Assembly (NCBI GenBank): GCA_946563605.1
Contig: CAMNVW010000044.1
Span: 1-9,318, forward strand
DNA: 9,318 nt
Direction: 5' to 3'
Source: an uncultured Clostridia bacterium
GTDB lineage: Bacteria > Bacillota > Clostridia > Oscillospirales > Ruminococcaceae
The notes beneath the pieces were generated by a model. The model did not search any database. It had not been told where the DNA came from and saw nothing but the letters and a program-made list of their open reading frames with translations. Position numbers and translations under genes: made by a program. Positions 5,740 to 9,318 of the stretch are shown here, piece by piece (within the stretch, counting starts at the first letter, position 1; the number at the start of each line of letters is the position of its first letter).

Positions 5740-7056
5740 TTAATATTTAACGTCGAAGATTGTCTGATCGTCAACTTCGGTCTCGAGAGCTTCGAGAGCG
5801 GTTTCAACGATCTTTCTTCTGATAACTTTTTCCTCTTCCATTGTCAGAGCTGGGTTGCCCAGTGGGTGAGGAATAGCGATAGCTGGAACGATTCTGTTTG
5901 CACCAACTGTCATGGAAATTGGGGTAACTGTGCAGATGTGAACTACTGGCAGACCAGCGCGTTCAATTTCTTTAACCATCGTTGCGCCGCAACGTGTGCA
6001 GGTTCCTCACGTGGAGGTCATGATTACACAGTCAACGCCGTCTGCTTTCAGTTTCTGAGCGTACTCAGCAGCGAAAGCTTTGGAGGAAGCAACAGCAGTA
6101 CCGTTACCAACTGTGGTGTAGAATTTGTGATGGAGTTTGCCGATTCTGCCTTCTTTTTCCATTTCGCGGAGAACGTCTACTGGCAGAACGCGGTCGGCGT
6201 CTTCGTTAGCGTATACTGGGTCGTAACCGCCGTGAGCAGTAGCCCAGCCTTCAGCTGTCAGATCCATAACGCCTTCGATGTCGTACTCGCCGTAGTGGGA
6301 AGCAGAAGAAGACTCGATATGATCTGGGTTGCCCAGAGGAACGATACCACCGGATGTGCACAGAGCAACTGTTGCATGAGCCATGTCTTTAACAGCTGGG
6401 TTTGGAGCAACACGGTCGAAAGATGGCATTGGGAACTCTGTGGTGTATGGTTTGCCGTTCAGTTTAGCGATCAGCATTTTAACAGCACGTTTGGAACCTC
6501 TTTCTTTTTCGAACAGGTTTACACGAACGCCGTTTGGCATATAGCCTTCTTCGCAGGATGCGCCGATTGCTTCATGTCTAGCAAGTTTGAGAGCGAGAGG
6601 AGCCATTTTCTTAACAGCGTCTCTCATACCAGCAGCACTGTTCTTTGTAGCAACGATGTAAACATCTTTCTTGTACATATCAGCGCCCGGGTTCTCAACG
6701 TACATACCGGTCAGAACTGGAATGTGGAGTTCATCCTGAACAGATTTAGCGATGTCACCGCAAGCTGTGCCGTAACGACCAGCGTTGAATGCAGGACCAG
6801 CGATAAACATATCTGGGTTCTGAGATTTAACCATCTCAATAACTTCAGCTCTAACTTTGTCCATGTTTTCTGCATAGTAGGAGTCACCGCAGATAACGGT
6901 TGCAACTACTTCTGCTTCTTCGCCCCAAGCCTGATTGAATGCGAGACCAGGACCTACTGGACCTTCGCGCAGTTCAGCTGGGATGTCAGCTTTTTCTTCG
7001 CCACCGATCTGAGCGAAGAACTGGTTAATATACTGTACTACTCTGATTTTGCTCAT
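5740..7056 (-). CDS. grdB: Glycine reductase component B selenoprotein subunit (GrdB), Sec-containing
   Basis: GrdB is the selenocysteine subunit of substrate-specific component B. With pyruvoyl-bearing GrdE it cleaves the C-N bond of glycine, releasing ammonia and passing a carboxymethyl group to GrdA. Reading the in-frame TGA at 6007-6009 as Sec joins two open frames into one 438-residue protein of family length, with 349 residues before the UGA and 88 after it. Sec350 begins the U-G-T-C-T-R-C motif, the UxxCxxC arrangement of GrdB, after GVDCVIMTST. The start ATG 7054-7056 (MSKIRVVQYINQFFAQIGGEE) follows a G/A-rich AGGGG site about 10 nt upstream and lies 20 bp after grdE, so translation is probably coupled. 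Paralogues GrdF (sarcosine) and GrdH (betaine) are similar; the glycine riboswitch and the complete operon favour glycine. Automatic annotation would split or truncate this gene. Confidence 0.96.
5980..5994 (-). promoter_or_regulatory. SECIS hairpin in grdB
   Basis: Downstream of the UGA at 6007-6009 the coding RNA forms a perfect 6-bp stem, CGUUGC/GCAACG, with a GGC loop. The loop starts 18 nt after the UGA and opens with G, within the usual limits of bacterial SECIS elements recognised by SelB (16-37 nt spacing, small loop, G in the first two positions). The stem also encodes the TRCGAT residues just past Sec, so it serves coding and recoding together. Confidence 0.8.
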
Positions 7057-7076
7057 CGTAATTCTTCCCCTTCCTA

Positions 7077-8363
7077 TTATCTAGCGGACAGGTAGTTGAA
7101 GCCTGTTTCATTGGTAGCACCGGTGATTGCCTGGATCTCAACAGTGATGTTGCCGTGAGCATCGATGTTGTTAGCAGAACCACCAGCGATGGTGTCTACG
7201 AATTCGAGATGACCGTATACAGTCTCCATTGGAGGCAGAACGATTACCTGGTTAGCGTTACCACCGGTTACTACTGCGTCAGCAGATGGGTCAGCGTCAG
7301 CCAGAGACTGAGATTTACCATCGCGGCCAGCGTACTCGTCAGTGATGATAACTGTCTTGATGCCTTCAGCTTCGATCTTCTTGGTGTTCATGATCAGGTC
7401 GGTATCAGGGTTGCCGAAGCCTTCCTGGGAGATGATAACACCGTCGCAGCCGAGGTATTTAGCCAGTTTAGCGGACCAGTTGGAGGAACGCTCTTTATCA
7501 GCGAGGTATACGTTTTCGTTAGTGATAATCATACCAACGAAGTTCAGTGTTTTACCGTGCTGTTCAAACAGGTCGGTAACAACTGGGTTGTTCATATGAA
7601 CGTATGTTGGGTTCTTATCACAGGAAGATACACAGTTACCGGAAACAATAGCACCATCCATAACTTCGGTTGGGGTGATGATTGTTGTCAGAGTTTTCTT
7701 AGCATCTACGCCGTATACATATGTGTCATGCAGCAGACCCTGAGACTGGAGCATCTGAACATATGCAACTCTTGGCAGGTTTGGATATTTAGCAGCAGAC
7801 TCAACGATGTTGTCAAACTCGTAAGTTTTAACTTCATCTGGAGTGATGTTTCTGCCCAGTTCGCCCAGGAAGCAAGCGATCTTGAAGCCTGCGATTCTCA
7901 GAGCGTACTCATGCTCGTGCTGTTTCAGACCTTCAACTGGCTCCATCTTTACAACAACGTTGTTTGTTTTGGAGAATGGGGTGTAGTCTGCACCAGGACC
8001 GGACATATCGATGATACCTTCCTGGAAGCCTACGATTTTACCAGTTGTAACAACTGCAGCGCCCTTCAGAACGTTTGTTTTGCCTTCGCCAACGGTGTCA
8101 ACTTTAGCAATCCATCCTGGGAAAATGCCGCCTTTGCCTTCAACTTTTACGCGAGGCTCGATAACGTCTTTAACTGGGGTGATTCTTACGCTTTCACCTG
8201 GACGAGCGAGGAAAACTTCGCAAGAAGCGATGTTTTCATCTTCGAGAGCGATTTTGCAGATTTCTTCTTTGTTAACGTACAAAACGCCGTTTTCTACTTT
8301 TGAACCTTCGTTTGAAAACTGAACATCGTGAATGAAAATATTACCGAGTTCCAACTTTTTCAA
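7077..8363 (-). CDS. grdE: Glycine reductase component B proprotein (GrdE), pyruvoyl-type
   Basis: GrdE is the proprotein of the two small component B subunits. It cleaves itself before a cysteine, which becomes the pyruvoyl-type carbonyl that binds the amino group of glycine as a Schiff base. The expected scissile Asn243-Cys244 bond lies in VSGNCVSSCDKNP, close to the position I recall for characterised clostridial GrdE (about residue 242). Cleavage would give N- and C-terminal chains of about 243 and 185 residues. I set the start at TTG 8361-8363 (MKKLELGNIFIHDVQ, 428 residues): it lies 8 nt after AAGGAGG, while the GTG at 8370-8372 overlaps that site and cannot be used with it. Glycine specificity over sarcosine (GrdG) or betaine (GrdI) is inferred from context. 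grdX lies 74 bp upstream and grdB 20 bp downstream. Confidence 0.95.
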   Translation of the reverse strand: MKKLELGNIFIHDVQFSNEGSKVENGVLYVNKEEICKIALEDENIASCEVFLARPGESVRITPVKDVIEPRVKVEGKGGIFPGWIAKVDTVGEGKTNVLKGAAVVTTGKIVGFQEGIIDMSGPGADYTPFSKTNNVVVKMEPVEGLKQHEHEYALRIAGFKIACFLGELGRNITPDEVKTYEFDNIVESAAKYPNLPRVAYVQMLQSQGLLHDTYVYGVDAKKTLTTIITPTEVMDGAIVSGNCVSSCDKNPTYVHMNNPVVTDLFEQHGKTLNFVGMIITNENVYLADKERSSNWSAKLAKYLGCDGVIISQEGFGNPDTDLIMNTKKIEAEGIKTVIITDEYAGRDGKSQSLADADPSADAVVTGGNANQVIVLPPMETVYGHLEFVDTIAGGSANNIDAHGNITVEIQAITGATNETGFNYLSAR

Positions 8364-8408
8364 AGCGAACACCTCCTTGTTAATATAAAACCCTTATATC
8401 TTCCTTAA

Positions 8409-8429
8409 ATTAAACCTGAACAGTTTAAT
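8409..8429 (-). repeat. Small hairpin between grdX and grdE
   Basis: ATTAAAC (8409-8415) and GTTTAAT (8423-8429) form a 7-bp A/T-rich stem with a 7-nt loop, 8 bp past the grdX stop. A second weak stem, ATATAA/TTATAT (8383-8388 with 8394-8399), lies just before the grdE ribosome binding site. There is no U-tract. These may influence relative grdX and grdE levels but are thermodynamically weak. Confidence 0.35.
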
Positions 8430-8437
8430 GTAAGCCG

Positions 8438-8818
8438 CTAAAAAATCTCCGGTATACTCATCAGAGCACTTTTGATCAAAGTTGTGTCGATCAGCTGGAA
8501 GTCTTCCCTTACGCTGTCCGGCATCTCCGGAAATTTGACGCTGAACTTGTCCGCAGTAATGATGCTGTTCTCAATGATAGAAGCATCCTGAACATCCATC
8601 TTTGTTGCTTTCTTTGCAACCAGAATGGATTTGTACGGGGTCTCGTTTGGCTTTACACTTCCCGACAGAGGATGTGTCAGCAGCTTATGACCGTCATATA
8701 TCATATCCCGGACTTTACAAAGCACTTCGCGGTATGTAATATCCGCAAAGTCAACTTCAAATTCTTTTCCAAGTTCATCGCGTACTTTTGGATTATTTGT
8801 CACAATCACAAATTTCAT
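8438..8818 (-). CDS. grdX: GrdX family protein, conserved glycine reductase accessory gene
   Basis: This 126-residue soluble protein (MKFVIVTNNPKVRDELGKEFEV...) matches the GrdX family found at the head of many glycine reductase operons; its biochemical function is not known to me. It has no signal peptide or membrane segment. Visible features are a beta-strand start, FVIVTNNPKV, a central HKLLTHPLSGSVKPNETPYKS stretch rich in Pro, Ser and Gly, and a C-terminal LIDTTLIKSAL helix. Ser-Gly-Ser-Val-Lys suggests a ligand- or nucleotide-binding loop, but this is a guess. GGGAG lies 10 nt before the ATG. It is the first gene after the riboswitch. Its codons (ATA, CGG, CCC and TCG all appear) are less selective than those of the enzyme genes, suggesting lower expression. 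Confidence 0.88.
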   Translation of the reverse strand: MKFVIVTNNPKVRDELGKEFEVDFADITYREVLCKVRDMIYDGHKLLTHPLSGSVKPNETPYKSILVAKKATKMDVQDASIIENSIITADKFSVKFPEMPDSVREDFQLIDTTLIKSALMSIPEIF

Positions 8819-8857
8819 AAATCTCTGTCTCCCGCAATCATGTTCAAACTACGATAC

Positions 8858-8897
8858 AAAAAAAGAGCAAAAAACAACAAACTGTGCCTTTTGCTCT
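8858..8897 (-). terminator. Riboswitch-controlled intrinsic terminator upstream of grdX
   Basis: In the minus-strand leader a 9-bp stem, AGAGCAAAA (8889-8897) with UUUUGCUCU (8864-8872), is followed directly by a run of U (8858-8863). It is a classic terminator, 39 nt before the grdX start. Its 5' arm overlaps CAGAG (8894-8898), which can instead pair with CUCUG (8936-8940) in the riboswitch. The two folds are mutually exclusive, giving a transcriptional switch. Confidence 0.88.
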
Positions 8898-9056
8898 GTT
8901 TTACCTTGAAGAAACGTTCAAAGCGCTTGCGCTTCCAGAGTTTTGTCAAACCACAGTGCTGAGCCTGAGATTTTTACAACCGATTTGGCTGCCGGTTGCT
9001 TATTCCCTTCGGCACCTCATGTTTTCACATTTCATGAGGATTCTCCCATGATTCTC
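8894..9056 (-). ncRNA. Glycine riboswitch (one full aptamer plus degenerate second domain)
   Basis: The leader RNA carries the glycine aptamer signature. Its P1-like helix pairs AAUCAUGG (9046-9053) with CUGUGGUU (8949-8956) through several G-U pairs. P2 is CCUCAUG/CAUGAGG, followed directly by the conserved UGCCGAAGGG core. P3 is CAACCG/CGGUUG, followed by the conserved AAUCUCAGGC (8963-8972). The linker GACAAAACUCUGGA resembles the inter-aptamer region of tandem glycine riboswitches such as that of B. subtilis gcvT. The second unit is short and lacks the GCCGAAGG core: CUCUG/CAGAG closes two small stems, like the 'ghost aptamer' of single-domain glycine riboswitches. Glycine binding should stabilise this helix and block the terminator, so I predict an ON switch. 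Placement before the glycine reductase genes makes the substrate its inducer. Confidence 0.88.
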
Positions 9057-9088
9057 ACCCAAAATATTTAGATTGTCTTTTTCAAATC

Positions 9089-9159
9089 CCAGTGAAATCC
9101 TTGTATCGAATTTATCTATTACTCTTAAGAATTGCAATAGAATTTTCCGATTTCACTGG
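9089..9159 (-). promoter_or_regulatory. 11-bp inverted repeat at the 5' end of the operon leader
   Basis: CCAGTGAAATC (9089-9099) and its exact complement GATTTCACTGG (9149-9159) enclose 49 nt, inside which UCUAUU/AAUAGA can also pair. The outer arm coincides with the predicted transcription start (about 9157), so the RNA would begin with a long stem-loop ahead of the riboswitch. It may protect the 5' end or insulate aptamer folding. The two arms could instead be paired protein-binding sites at DNA level. Confidence 0.5.
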
Positions 9160-9163
9160 CTTT

Positions 9164-9192
9164 ATTATATATGATTTCTCAATATTTTGCAA
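9164..9192 (-). promoter_or_regulatory. Main sigma-A-like promoter of the glycine reductase operon
   Basis: On the minus strand TTGCAA (9187-9192, four of six to TTGACA) and a perfect TATAAT (9164-9169) are 17 bp apart. The predicted start is an A near 9157, giving a leader of about 339 nt that contains the inverted repeat, riboswitch and terminator. The 500 bases upstream of grdX (8819-9318) hold these elements and no convincing gene. Confidence 0.7.
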
Positions 9193-9271
9193 GAGGTTTT
9201 TCCAAAAGATAGAGTAAGTTTTTAGGATATTTTTTTGTGTAGTTTGTATATTATTTTATGTTTAAATAGAC

Positions 9272-9280
9272 AGTATATCA
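9272..9280 (-). promoter_or_regulatory. Possible upstream secondary promoter (extended -10)
   Basis: TGATATACT on the minus strand fits TGnTATAaT with one mismatch. There is no clear -35 box at 17 bp. The surrounding bases 9193-9318 are very AT-rich, where such matches arise by chance, and I see no gene in them. Confidence 0.25.
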
Positions 9281-9318
9281 CAATTTCTTTGTCATTTTTG
9301 AAACGATTCCAACACTAT

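Noticed and set aside
5740..6009. Frameshift or pseudogene explanation for the split grdB and grdA frames
   Set aside because: Both interruptions are single in-frame UGA codons at the exact family selenocysteine positions, with flanking motifs intact and a hairpin downstream.
1..9318. CRISPR arrays, tRNA or rRNA genes, insertion sequences, prophage or attachment sites
   Set aside because: None was seen on either strand; the window is a compact metabolic operon without direct repeat arrays or transposase-like frames.

Overview
The window is a nearly complete glycine reductase locus, all on the minus strand (it reads from high to low coordinates). It comes from an anaerobic, amino-acid-fermenting member of the Bacillota, class Clostridia. 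The evidence is a full set of Stickland-type glycine reductase genes, two in-frame UGA (selenocysteine) codons, AGGAGG-type ribosome binding sites, sigma-A-like promoters and AT-rich spacers between moderately GC coding regions. I cannot name the species. Selenocysteine insertion genes (selA/B/C/D) are not in the window and must lie elsewhere.

Layout in transcription order: promoter and a roughly 340-nt leader (about 9192-8819) carrying a glycine riboswitch with an intrinsic terminator; grdX (8818-8438); grdE (8363-7077, TTG start); grdB (7056-5740, Sec at codon 350); trxB (5653-4712); trxA (4548-4222); grdA (4048-3575, Sec at codon 44); a strong terminator; a new promoter and leader; grdC (3210-1663); a GC-rich intergenic hairpin resembling an attenuator; grdD (1544-396); and a strong bidirectional terminator (346-382). 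The first 131 bases hold the 3' end of an unidentified plus-strand membrane protein gene that converges on the operon.

How the genes work together: GrdE (self-cleaving, pyruvoyl-type) and the selenoprotein GrdB form substrate-binding component B, which activates glycine. The carboxymethyl group passes to the selenocysteine of GrdA (component A). GrdC and GrdD (component C) release it as acetyl phosphate, an ATP source. TrxB and TrxA carry NADPH electrons to GrdA, closing the cycle. GrdX is a conserved accessory protein of unknown role.

The most interesting content is regulatory. A glycine-class aptamer is followed by a shorter, degenerate 'ghost' second domain whose closing strand is also the 5' arm of an intrinsic terminator. 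This predicts that glycine, the substrate, switches on its own catabolic operon. Further down, apparent internal promoters before grdA and grdC, a strong terminator after grdA and hairpins at most gene junctions suggest that the cluster is cut into separately adjustable transcription units. The gene order (X-E-B-trxB-trxA-A-C-D) differs from the classical clostridial arrangement I recall.
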